A DNA stretch of 64,000 nucleotides, from contig JAJDEO010000029.1 in assembly GCA_029259745.1 (NCBI GenBank), positions 28,984 to 92,983 on the forward strand, in the 5' to 3' direction. Numbering within the stretch: position 1 is the first letter of the stretch; each line of letters opens with the position of its first letter. Made by a program: the position numbers and the translations under genes. Origin of the DNA: Planctomycetota bacterium. Lineage in GTDB: Bacteria; Planctomycetota; B15-G4. Below the pieces are notes generated by a model, which was given only the letters and a program-made list of their open reading frames with translations, searched no databases and had not been told where the DNA came from. This document shows positions 8,977 to 17,518 of this stretch, one piece after another.

Positions 8977-9795
8977 GTGCCTCACGACCTCGAGTCGATC
9001 CAACAGTTCGCCGCCACACTCGCCTGCCAAGCGGGCGCGATCCTCCTCGACCACGGCGGCGTGTTGCCCATGGCGCACGTCGAGCTCAAGGGCCGACGCG
9101 ATCCCGTCACGGCCGCCGACCTCGCGTCCGAGCGACACATCGTCGCCGCGATCCGCGAGCGCTTCCCCGAACACAACATCTTCGCCGAAGAAGAAGTGCG
9201 CGACGAAACCAACGGCCTGACCTGGTACATCGACCCGCTCGACGGCACCGTGAACTTCAGCCAAGGACACCCGTTCTTCTCGGTCTCGATCGCACTCTAC
9301 GACGGCGACGAACCGCTCGTCGGCGTGGTGCACGCTCCGCGCCTCGGCGAGACCTTCAGCGCGCGCCGCGGTGGCGGCTGTCTGCTCGACGGGACACCGC
9401 GACGCGTCTCGGCGAAAACCGAACTCATCGACGCCGTTCTCGCGACGGGCTTCGCCTACAAGCGCGACGAGTTGCCGGACAGCAACGTCGAACACTTCGC
9501 GGACCTCATCCTGCGCGTGCGCGGGATCCGGCGCGGCGGGTCGGCGGCGCTGGATCTGGCGTTCACGTCGGTGGGGCGGCTGGACGGCTACTGGGAACCG
9601 CACCTCAACGCCTTCGACATGGCGGCCGGAGCGCTGCTCGTGCGCGAGGCCGGCGGTGTCGTCACGGACATGGCCGGCGGCGACACGTGGCTGCACGGAC
9701 GCACGATCGTGGCGAGCACTCCGGGGTTGCACGGCGCGATCGTCGCGGCGCTCGACACGCCCGACGTGGCGGCCATCACCGGAGAGGTGTCATGA
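8977..9795 (+). CDS. Inositol monophosphatase family protein
   Basis: A 272-aa Mg-dependent phosphatase of the IMPase/SuhB/CysQ superfamily. Metal-binding motifs are complete: FAEEEV (acid pair), WYIDPLDGTVNF (DPLDGT), and a C-terminal HLNAFDMAAGALL matching the WDxAAG motif. Substrates in the family include inositol phosphate, PAP and fructose bisphosphate; I cannot choose among them. It starts at GTG 8977, one base after the dacB stop, and its own stop overlaps the uvrA start, so it sits inside a tightly coupled run. Nothing in the context ties it to DNA repair beyond co-transcription. Confidence 0.9.
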   Translation: MPHDLESIQQFAATLACQAGAILLDHGGVLPMAHVELKGRRDPVTAADLASERHIVAAIRERFPEHNIFAEEEVRDETNGLTWYIDPLDGTVNFSQGHPFFSVSIALYDGDEPLVGVVHAPRLGETFSARRGGGCLLDGTPRRVSAKTELIDAVLATGFAYKRDELPDSNVEHFADLILRVRGIRRGGSAALDLAFTSVGRLDGYWEPHLNAFDMAAGALLVREAGGVVTDMAGGDTWLHGRTIVASTPGLHGAIVAALDTPDVAAITGEVS

Positions 9796-12700
9796 CGCTT
9801 CAGGACATCGAAGTCGTCGGCGCGTCCGAGCACAACCTGCGCAACGTCAGCGTCACGATTCCGCGCCTGCAGCTCACGACGATCACGGGCGTGTCGGGGT
9901 CGGGGAAGAGCTCGCTCGCGTTCCACACGATCTACCAGGAGGGACAGCGGCGCTACGTCGAGAGTCTGTCGGCCTACGCGCGGCAGTTCCTCGGGCGCAT
10001 GGAGAAGCCGGCCGTCGAACGCATCGACGGCCTCTCGCCCACGCTGCTGATCGACCAGAAGACCGCCGGCCGCAATCCGCGCTCCACGGTCGGCACGATC
10101 ACCGAGATCCACGACCACTTCCGTCTGCTCTTCGCACGGCTCGGCACGCCGCAGTGCCCGCAGTGCGGCGCGCCCGTCGCAGGCCAGCCGATCGAGGCGA
10201 TCGTCGACAGGATCGTGCGCGACCACGCTGGGGAACGCATCGCCGTGCTCGCGCCCGTCGTGCGCGACCGCAAGGGTGAGTACCGCAAGGAGATGGAGAA
10301 CTTCCGTCTCAAGGGCTACTCGCGCATCTGGATCGACGGTGAGGAGCAGCGACTCGACGAAGGGTCCATCCGCCTGGCGCGCACGAAGCGCCACACGCTC
10401 GAACTCGTCGTCGACCGGCTGCGTCCCGACGACGCAAAGCGCCCTCGGTTGACGGAGGCCGTCACCGTCGCCGCGACGATGGCTGACGGCATCGTGCACC
10501 TGCGCCTCGGCGCCGATGGCACCGACGTCGAGACCTTCAGCACGGCCAACTCGTGCCCCAACGGTCACGGTGACTTCCCCGAACTCGAGCCGCGGCTCTT
10601 CTCGTTCAACTCGCCACACGGTTCGTGCCCGAGCTGCGAGGGGCTCGGCACGCGCCGCCAACCCGACGAGTCGCTCGTCGTCGGCGACGCGACGAAGTCG
10701 ATCAAGGACGGCGCGCTCAAGATCATGAACCGCAACGGTTCGCTGAGCTACGTCCGCCTCGGTCCGCGCAGCCTGCGTTCACTCGCCAAGGCGTTCTCGA
10801 TCGACCTCGAGAAGCCCTGGAAAGACCTGCCGGCCAAGTCGCGCAAGATCATGATGCACGGCTCGGGCAAGAAGGAGGTGACGCTCGAGTGGGACTGGTC
10901 GTCGAAGGATGCGCGTGTGTCGATCAAGGGCTCCGACACGCGCCCTTTCGAAGGGATCCTCCCGGCGCTCGAACGTCACCTCGACACGCCCGGCTTTCGC
11001 GGCGCCGAGAAGTTCTGCACCGTCAAGACCTGCCCCGACTGCGAAGGCACGCGCCTCAACGACGCCGCGCGCTCGGTGTTCTTCCGCGACGTCGTGGTCA
11101 CGGACCTCATCGAGCGCACCGTCGACGACCTGCACGCGTGGTCGGGCAGCCTCGTCCTCGAAGGGCGCGAGGAAGCGATCGGCTCGCAGCTCATCAAGGA
11201 GATCACGCAGCGCCTGCGGTTCCTGTCCGACGTCGGCGTCGGCTACCTCACGCTGAATCGCTCGGCGCGCACCCTGTCGGGTGGTGAGGCCCAGCGCGTG
11301 CGCCTCGCCACACAGGTGGGATCGGGGCTGCAGGGCGTGCTGTACGTCCTCGACGAACCGTCGATCGGGCTGCATCCGCGCGACAACGCCCGCTTGATCA
11401 AGACGCTCGGCGCGCTGCGCGATCGCGGCAACACGGTGCTGGTCGTCGAACACGACGAAGACACCATCCTCGCCAGCGACGTCGTCATCGACATCGGCCC
11501 GGGCGCCGGCGTGCATGGCGGCGAGGTGCTGGCCGCCGGGCCCGTCGACCAAGTCCTCGCCGGACCATCCACACCAACCACCGACTATCTCGTCGGCCGC
11601 CGCGCGATCGAAGTTCCGCAGACGCGCCGCGAAGTCGACGCCAAGTATGCGCTCACCGTCGTCGGCGCGACGCAGCACAACCTGCACAACCTCACGGTCG
11701 CCTTTCCGCTCGGCGTCCTCGTCGCCGTCACGGGTGTTTCGGGCTCCGGGAAGTCGACGCTCGTCGATCGCATCCTCAAGCGCGCGCTTGCCAAGGAACT
11801 CCACGGCGCCGAGCAACCGCCCGGTGCGCACAAGCGCATCGACGGCCTCGAGCACGTCGACAAGGTCATCGAGATCGACCAGCAGCCCATCGGCCGCACG
11901 CCGCGCAGCAACCCCGCGACGTACACCGGCGCGATGGATCAGGTGCGCGACATCTTCTCGAACACGCCTGAGTCGAAGGTGCGTGGCTACTCGAAGGGGC
12001 GCTTCTCGTTCAACGTCAAGGGCGGACGCTGCGAGGCCTGCGAGGGAGCCGGCGTCAAGACGATCGAGATGCAGTTCCTGCCCGACGTCCAGGTGATGTG
12101 CGAGGTCTGCAACGGGCGCCGCTACAACGCCGAGACACTCGAGATCACGTATCGCGACATGGCGATCGACCAGATCCTCGACATGACGGTCGACGAGGCG
12201 CTCGAGTTCTTCCAGAACCACAAGAAGCTCGGGCGCGTGCTCGCGACTCTGCACGACGTCGGCCTCGGCTACGTCAAGCTCGGTCAGCCGTCGACCACGC
12301 TGTCCGGCGGTGAGGCCCAGCGCATCAAGCTCGCCTCCGAACTCGCGCGCCCGGCAACCGGCCGCACGCTCTACATCCTCGACGAACCCACGACGGGCCT
12401 GCACTTCGAAGACGTCCGCGTGCTGCTCGGCGCGCTGCAGAGTCTCGTCGACGCGGGCAATACGATCCTCGTCGTCGAGCACAACCTCGATGTCGTGAAG
12501 TGTGCCGACTGGGTCCTCGACCTCGGCCCCGAGGGCGGCACGGGTGGCGGCGAGCTCGTCGTGGCCGGCACGCCGGAAACCGTCGCCAAGACGAGCAGCT
12601 CGCACACAGGCCGCGCCCTGAAGCCCCTACTGCGCAAGCGTCTCGGCGCGCCCACGACGGCCGCCTCGAAGCGCCTCAAGAAGGGGAAGTCGAAGAGCAA

Positions 12701-15626
12701 GCCGGCACGCTCGGCCGACCTCGTCATCAAGGGCGCGACGCTGCACAACCTGCAGTCCGTCGACGCGACGATCCCGCACGGCAAGCTCACCGTCGTCACG
12801 GGCCCGTCGGGCTCAGGCAAGACGTCACTCGCATTCGACACGATCTTCGCCGAGGGACAGCGGCGCTACGTCGAGAGCCTGTCGACCTACGCGCGCCGCT
12901 TCCTCGCACGCATGAACCGCCCGCCGGTCGAGAGCATCCACGGCCTCGCGCCGGCCATCGCGATCGACCAGAAGACGGCCAGCCGCAACCCGCGTTCCAC
13001 CGTCGCGACGAGCACCGAGATCCACGACTACCTGCGCGTGCTGTTCGCGCGCATCGGCGTGCCGCACTGCTGGACGTGCGGCAAGCAGCTGATGAGCTGG
13101 AGCCCGACGGCTGCGGCGATCGATCTCGTCGAACGTGGGAAGGGCGAGCGGGCGGTCATCACGGCTTCGCTCTTCAGCGAGGAACACGAGCATCCGACGT
13201 TGCTCAGCAGTCCGCTGGCTCTGCTGGACACGCTCAACGAGCTCGTGCGCGACGGGTTTGTCCGCGTGCTGCTCGATGGCGAGGAGCAACGCCTCGACGA
13301 AGCCTCGGCCACGAAGGCCTCGCTCGCCGAGCTCAAGGCCGAACTCGTCGAGACATCCGTGATCGAGCTCGTCATCGACCGCATCAAGGTCGACGGTCGA
13401 CGCCGCACGCGACTTGCCGAGTCGCTGCTCGAGGCACAAAAGCGCGGCCTCGGCCTGGCTCACGTGCGCCTCGGAAGCGGCGCGGTCCTCGACTACGAGG
13501 CGCGCCTCGGCTGCGCCCGCTGCGACAACTGGCTGCCCGGCGACCTCGCGCCGCGCATGTTCTCGTTCAACAGCCACCACGGCGCCTGCGACCACTGCGA
13601 AGGACTCGGCCGCATGATGGTCGCGAGCGGCGACCGCCTCATCGATCGTCCCAACCGCCCGCTGCTCGACGGCGCGATGACGTCGCGCGTCGGTGCGTTC
13701 ATCGCGCGCAAGCATGCCCGCCATGCGCGCACGCTCGAGAGCCTCGCCGATCGTTTCGACGTCGACATCGAGCGGCCCTGGTCGCTGCAGCCCGACGCGT
13801 TCAAGCGTTGCGTGTTGCGCGGCACCGGGCTGCACGCCGACGAGACGATCGCGGTGCACATCACGCGTGAGTCGGAAGGCAGCGTCCGCGAGGTCGACCA
13901 CCAGGTCGAGTGGCACGGCCTGCTATCCGCCGTCGAGCAGTGGTGGCGTCAGACGGACAGCGAGGGCTGGTGGCGCCGCTCGCTCGAGTCGCTGATGCAG
14001 ATCGACCAGTGCCCGGTCTGCCGCGGCGGACGACTCAAGCCGTACTCACTCGCCACGAAGATCGGCGCGGCGACGATCCAGGACGTCGTCCACATGTCCG
14101 TGGGGGACGCGCGCATCTGGTTCGACAAGCTCAAGCTCTCGAAGCACGACGCGACGATCGCCGAGGGCGCCTTCAAGGAACTCCGCAACCGCCTCTCGTT
14201 CCTCGACAACGTCGGCCTCGGCTACCTGACACTCGACCGGGCCTCGAACACGCTCTCGGGTGGCGAGGCGCAGCGCATCCGTCTCGCGTCACAGCTCGGG
14301 AACCGTCTCGTCGGAGTGCTCTACGTGCTCGACGAACCGTCGATCGGCCTGCACCCGCGCGACCAGGCCCAGCTGATCGCGACGCTCGAAGACCTGCGCG
14401 ATCTCGGCAACACGTTCGTCGTCGTCGAGCACGACCGCGACACGATGGTAGCCGCCGACTTCATCCTCGACCTCGGCCCCGGCGCCGGACGTGGGGGCGG
14501 CAAGATCGTCGCGCACGGAACGCCGGCAGCGCTGAAGAAGAACGCGCGCTCGCTGACGGGACGCTACCTGTCGGGCGAGGCATCGGTGCCGATCCCGGCC
14601 GAGCGTCGCAGCGCAAAGCGCTTCATGACGCTCAAGGGCGCACGGCTGCACAACCTCGCCGGCGTCACGGCGCAGTTTCCGCTCGAGACGCTCACCGTCG
14701 TCACCGGGCCCTCGGGCTCGGGCAAGTCGAGCCTCGTCACGGGGCTACTCGTGCCGGCGATGGAAGCGCGACTCGAGCCGGGCTGCGAGATGCCCAAGGA
14801 GATGAAGGCGCTGACGGGCGGCACGACGATCGACAAGCTGTTCGTCGTCGACCAGTCGCCGATCGGACGCTCGCCGCACAGCAACCCGGCCACGTACACG
14901 GGCTGCTTCGACGAGATCCGCGCGCTGTTCGCCGGCACGCCTGAGGCGAAGATTCGCGGCTACGGCCCCGGGCGTTTCAGCACGAACGTCGCCGAGGGCC
15001 GCTGCGATGCCTGTCAGGGCCGCGGGATCGAGATCGTCGAGATGCACTTCCTGTCCGACGTGCAGATCACGTGCGAGGTTTGCAAGGGTCGACGCTACAA
15101 CCGCGAGACGCTCGATGTGCGCTACCGCGGTGTCACGATCGCCGACGTGCTCGAGATGGACGTCGCCGACGCGCGTACGCTTTTCGAGAACCACAACGGA
15201 CTGGACCGCAAGCTGTCGCTCCTCGTCGATGTCGGCCTCGGCTATCTCAAGCTCGGACAGTCGGCCACGACACTGTCCGGCGGTGAAGCTCAGCGCGTCA
15301 AGTTGGCGGCCGAACTGGGTCGTCCCGGCAAGGGGCGCTCGCTCGTGGTGCTCGACGAGCCGACCACGGGTTTGCACTTCGACGACATCGCGCGGCTCGT
15401 CGCCGTCCTGCACCGCCTTGTCGACCAGGGCAACACGGTCGTCGTCATCGAACACAACCTCGACGTCATCCGCGCCGCCGACCATGTCCTCGACCTCGGA
15501 CCCGACGGGGGCCGCGGCGGCGGGAAGATCGTCGCCACCGGCACACCCGAAGAAATTGCCATGAACGGTGCGAGCGCCACCGCGCCCTTCCTCCGACGTG
15601 CCATGCAAGAAGGGGTGACCGCATGA
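9792..15626 (+). CDS. uvrA: Double-length excinuclease ABC subunit A (two UvrA units fused in tandem)
   Basis: A 1944-aa protein, twice the usual length of about 950. UvrA is the damage-sensing ATPase of nucleotide excision repair. Here two complete UvrA units follow each other, joined near residues 955-972 by a linker rich in Lys and Ser. Four Walker A motifs are at about 33, 648, 1004 and 1639 (GVSGSGKS, GVSGSGKS, GPSGSGKT, GPSGSGKS). Four LSGGEAQR signatures are at about 495, 837, 1488 and 1828. Zinc-finger cysteines are present in both halves (CPSCEGLG and CEACEGAG; CDHCEGLG and CDACQGRG). No half looks degenerate. Chlamydia has a comparable fused UvrA. The start ATG overlaps the previous stop, and the stop overlaps the XPB gene. 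Confidence 0.97.
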   Translation: MTLQDIEVVGASEHNLRNVSVTIPRLQLTTITGVSGSGKSSLAFHTIYQEGQRRYVESLSAYARQFLGRMEKPAVERIDGLSPTLLIDQKTAGRNPRSTVGTITEIHDHFRLLFARLGTPQCPQCGAPVAGQPIEAIVDRIVRDHAGERIAVLAPVVRDRKGEYRKEMENFRLKGYSRIWIDGEEQRLDEGSIRLARTKRHTLELVVDRLRPDDAKRPRLTEAVTVAATMADGIVHLRLGADGTDVETFSTANSCPNGHGDFPELEPRLFSFNSPHGSCPSCEGLGTRRQPDESLVVGDATKSIKDGALKIMNRNGSLSYVRLGPRSLRSLAKAFSIDLEKPWKDLPAKSRKIMMHGSGKKEVTLEWDWSSKDARVSIKGSDTRPFEGILPALERHLDTPGFRGAEKFCTVKTCPDCEGTRLNDAARSVFFRDVVVTDLIERTVDDLHAWSGSLVLEGREEAIGSQLIKEITQRLRFLSDVGVGYLTLNRSARTLSGGEAQRVRLATQVGSGLQGVLYVLDEPSIGLHPRDNARLIKTLGALRDRGNTVLVVEHDEDTILASDVVIDIGPGAGVHGGEVLAAGPVDQVLAGPSTPTTDYLVGRRAIEVPQTRREVDAKYALTVVGATQHNLHNLTVAFPLGVLVAVTGVSGSGKSTLVDRILKRALAKELHGAEQPPGAHKRIDGLEHVDKVIEIDQQPIGRTPRSNPATYTGAMDQVRDIFSNTPESKVRGYSKGRFSFNVKGGRCEACEGAGVKTIEMQFLPDVQVMCEVCNGRRYNAETLEITYRDMAIDQILDMTVDEALEFFQNHKKLGRVLATLHDVGLGYVKLGQPSTTLSGGEAQRIKLASELARPATGRTLYILDEPTTGLHFEDVRVLLGALQSLVDAGNTILVVEHNLDVVKCADWVLDLGPEGGTGGGELVVAGTPETVAKTSSSHTGRALKPLLRKRLGAPTTAASKRLKKGKSKSKPARSADLVIKGATLHNLQSVDATIPHGKLTVVTGPSGSGKTSLAFDTIFAEGQRRYVESLSTYARRFLARMNRPPVESIHGLAPAIAIDQKTASRNPRSTVATSTEIHDYLRVLFARIGVPHCWTCGKQLMSWSPTAAAIDLVERGKGERAVITASLFSEEHEHPTLLSSPLALLDTLNELVRDGFVRVLLDGEEQRLDEASATKASLAELKAELVETSVIELVIDRIKVDGRRRTRLAESLLEAQKRGLGLAHVRLGSGAVLDYEARLGCARCDNWLPGDLAPRMFSFNSHHGACDHCEGLGRMMVASGDRLIDRPNRPLLDGAMTSRVGAFIARKHARHARTLESLADRFDVDIERPWSLQPDAFKRCVLRGTGLHADETIAVHITRESEGSVREVDHQVEWHGLLSAVEQWWRQTDSEGWWRRSLESLMQIDQCPVCRGGRLKPYSLATKIGAATIQDVVHMSVGDARIWFDKLKLSKHDATIAEGAFKELRNRLSFLDNVGLGYLTLDRASNTLSGGEAQRIRLASQLGNRLVGVLYVLDEPSIGLHPRDQAQLIATLEDLRDLGNTFVVVEHDRDTMVAADFILDLGPGAGRGGGKIVAHGTPAALKKNARSLTGRYLSGEASVPIPAERRSAKRFMTLKGARLHNLAGVTAQFPLETLTVVTGPSGSGKSSLVTGLLVPAMEARLEPGCEMPKEMKALTGGTTIDKLFVVDQSPIGRSPHSNPATYTGCFDEIRALFAGTPEAKIRGYGPGRFSTNVAEGRCDACQGRGIEIVEMHFLSDVQITCEVCKGRRYNRETLDVRYRGVTIADVLEMDVADARTLFENHNGLDRKLSLLVDVGLGYLKLGQSATTLSGGEAQRVKLAAELGRPGKGRSLVVLDEPTTGLHFDDIARLVAVLHRLVDQGNTVVVIEHNLDVIRAADHVLDLGPDGGRGGGKIVATGTPEEIAMNGASATAPFLRRAMQEGVTA

Positions 15627-17329
15627 GCGGCCAACCGCTGACGATCCAGAGCGATCACACGATCCTCGCCGAGGTCCATGCCGAGGGATTCACGACCGCT
15701 CGCGACCAGCTCTCGCTCTTCGCCGAGCTCGAGAAGAGTCCCGAGCACATCCACACGTATCGCATCACGCCGCTCTCGATCTGGAATGCCGCGGCGGCGG
15801 GGCTGACGTCGGCGACGATCATCGAGTTCCTCACGTCGATGTCGCGCTACGCGGTCCCGCCGAACGTGATGCGTTTCGTCGAGGACCACATCCATCGCTT
15901 CGGGCTGCTGAAGCTCGTCCGTGAGAACGAACGCCTCTACCTCGTCTCCGACGACGAGGCGCTGGTCGGCAAGCTCGCCAAGACGACGACCCTGAAGCGC
16001 TTCTTCGAGAAGGACGGCCGCACGGGCTCGCATCTCCCCGTCGTGGAGCTGTTGCGTGGCGAGGTCAAGCAGGCCCTGATCCAGGTGGGTTACCCGGTCG
16101 AGGATCTGGCCGGCTACACACCCGGCGCGCACCTCGGCTTCGAACTCGCGCAGACGACGGAGCGCGGCGGCGGCAAGTCTTTCGCGCTCCGCGGCTACCA
16201 GGCCGAGGCCGCCGACATCTTCCACGCGGGTGGCACCGAACGCGGGGGCAGCGGCGTGGTCGTGCTGCCCTGCGGCGCGGGCAAGACGATCGTCGGCATG
16301 GCCTGCATGCACCGGCTCCAGACGCAGGCGCTGATTCTCACGACGAACACCGTCGCCGTGCGTCAGTGGCGCGAGGAGCTGATCGACAAGACGACGCTCG
16401 GTCCCGACGAGGTCGGCGAGTACACGGGCGACAACAAGGAGATCCTGCCCGTCACGATCACGACGTACCAGATGCTCACGCATCGCAAGCGCAAGAGCGG
16501 CGAGTTCACGCACTTCGCGCTGTTCGGCGCGCGCGATTGGGGCCTCGTCGTCTACGACGAAGTCCACCTGCTCCCCGCGCCCGTCTTCCGCGTGACGGCC
16601 GAGATCCAGGCGCGCCGTCGCCTCGGGCTCACGGCGACGCTCGTGCGCGAGGACGGTCGCGAGGAAGAGGTCTTCTCGCTCATCGGACCCAAGAAGTATG
16701 ACGTGCCTTGGAAGATCCTCGAGCGCGAGGGTTGGATCGCGACGGCCCACTGCGTCGAGGTGCGCCTCCCGCTCGAGTCAGAGTCGACGCTCGACTACCT
16801 CAGCGCCGGCAGCCGCGAGCAGTTCCGCATCGCGTCAGAGAACCCCGGCAAGGTCGACGCCGTCCGTCGACTCGTCGCCAAGCACGCCGTCGATCGCGTC
16901 CTCATCATCGGGCAGTACCTCGATCAACTCGACATCCTCGCCGAGCAGCTCGACGCGCCGCTGATCACCGGCCGCACGCCGACCGCCGAGCGCCAAGAAC
17001 TCTACGCGGCCTTCCGCGACGGTGATGCGCGCCTGCTGATCGTCTCCAAGGTCGGCAACTTCGCCGTCGACCTCCCGGAGGCCAACGTCGCGATCCAGGT
17101 CTCGGGGACGTTCGGGTCGCGCCAAGAGGAGGCCCAGCGCCTGGGGCGAATCCTGCGCCCCAAGGCCGACGCCCGACCGGCGGTGTTCTACTCGCTCGTC
17201 ACGCGCGACAGCCGCGAAGAGCACTTCGCGAACAACCGCCAGCTCTTCCTCACCGAACAGGGCTACACCTACGAGATCCAGGACGTCTCCGAGCTCCCCG
17301 GTCAGGCTCGCAGTGAGCCACTGGGGTAG
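15623..17329 (+). CDS. XPB/Rad25-type DNA helicase (ERCC3 family)
   Basis: A 568-aa superfamily 2 helicase of the XPB branch. The N-terminal 150 or so residues form the XPB-type accessory region. Then come PCGAGKTIVG (Walker A, about 216-225), DEVH at 312-315 (Walker B), GLTATLVREDGREEE with the Arg-Glu-Asp (RED) element, and the motif VI segment GSRQEEAQRLGRILRPK. In eukaryotes XPB opens DNA in TFIIH during excision repair and transcription; bacterial members (for example in Mycobacterium) unwind 3' to 5'. The ATG overlaps the uvrA stop by four bases, so UvrA and XPB are translationally coupled here. This is strong context for a role in nucleotide excision repair. Confidence 0.95.
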   Translation: MSGQPLTIQSDHTILAEVHAEGFTTARDQLSLFAELEKSPEHIHTYRITPLSIWNAAAAGLTSATIIEFLTSMSRYAVPPNVMRFVEDHIHRFGLLKLVRENERLYLVSDDEALVGKLAKTTTLKRFFEKDGRTGSHLPVVELLRGEVKQALIQVGYPVEDLAGYTPGAHLGFELAQTTERGGGKSFALRGYQAEAADIFHAGGTERGGSGVVVLPCGAGKTIVGMACMHRLQTQALILTTNTVAVRQWREELIDKTTLGPDEVGEYTGDNKEILPVTITTYQMLTHRKRKSGEFTHFALFGARDWGLVVYDEVHLLPAPVFRVTAEIQARRRLGLTATLVREDGREEEVFSLIGPKKYDVPWKILEREGWIATAHCVEVRLPLESESTLDYLSAGSREQFRIASENPGKVDAVRRLVAKHAVDRVLIIGQYLDQLDILAEQLDAPLITGRTPTAERQELYAAFRDGDARLLIVSKVGNFAVDLPEANVAIQVSGTFGSRQEEAQRLGRILRPKADARPAVFYSLVTRDSREEHFANNRQLFLTEQGYTYEIQDVSELPGQARSEPLG

Positions 17330-17431
17330 TGCCTCGAAGCACCGTCGCCGCGCCGCTCCCGCGCCCAGCAGCGGCCCTCGTAGGGTGAGAAACGACGTTT
17401 TCACGGCCAATTGGCGAAACGGTGTTCTTGA

Positions 17432-17459
17432 GACTTGGACGCAAGTCCGGAGCCTTTTT
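17432..17459 (+). terminator. Hairpin plus T-tract between the XPB gene and its partner gene
   Basis: GACTTG (17432-17437) pairs with CAAGTC (17442-17447) around a GACG loop; an alternative stem GGAC/GTCC closes a GCAA tetraloop. Five T residues follow at 17455-17459. The 7-base gap before the T-run is long for an intrinsic terminator, so a structured leader is the alternative. Confidence 0.35.
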
Positions 17460-17518
17460 CGCTTCACCGGCGAGCCTGGTCGCGGTAGCGTAGATGGATT
17501 GTCTTGTAGGGCCGAGAA

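Noticed and set aside
10779..12605. A 608-codon minus-strand frame inside uvrA
   Set aside because: It lies wholly inside conserved UvrA sequence and shows no domain; an artefact of codon bias.
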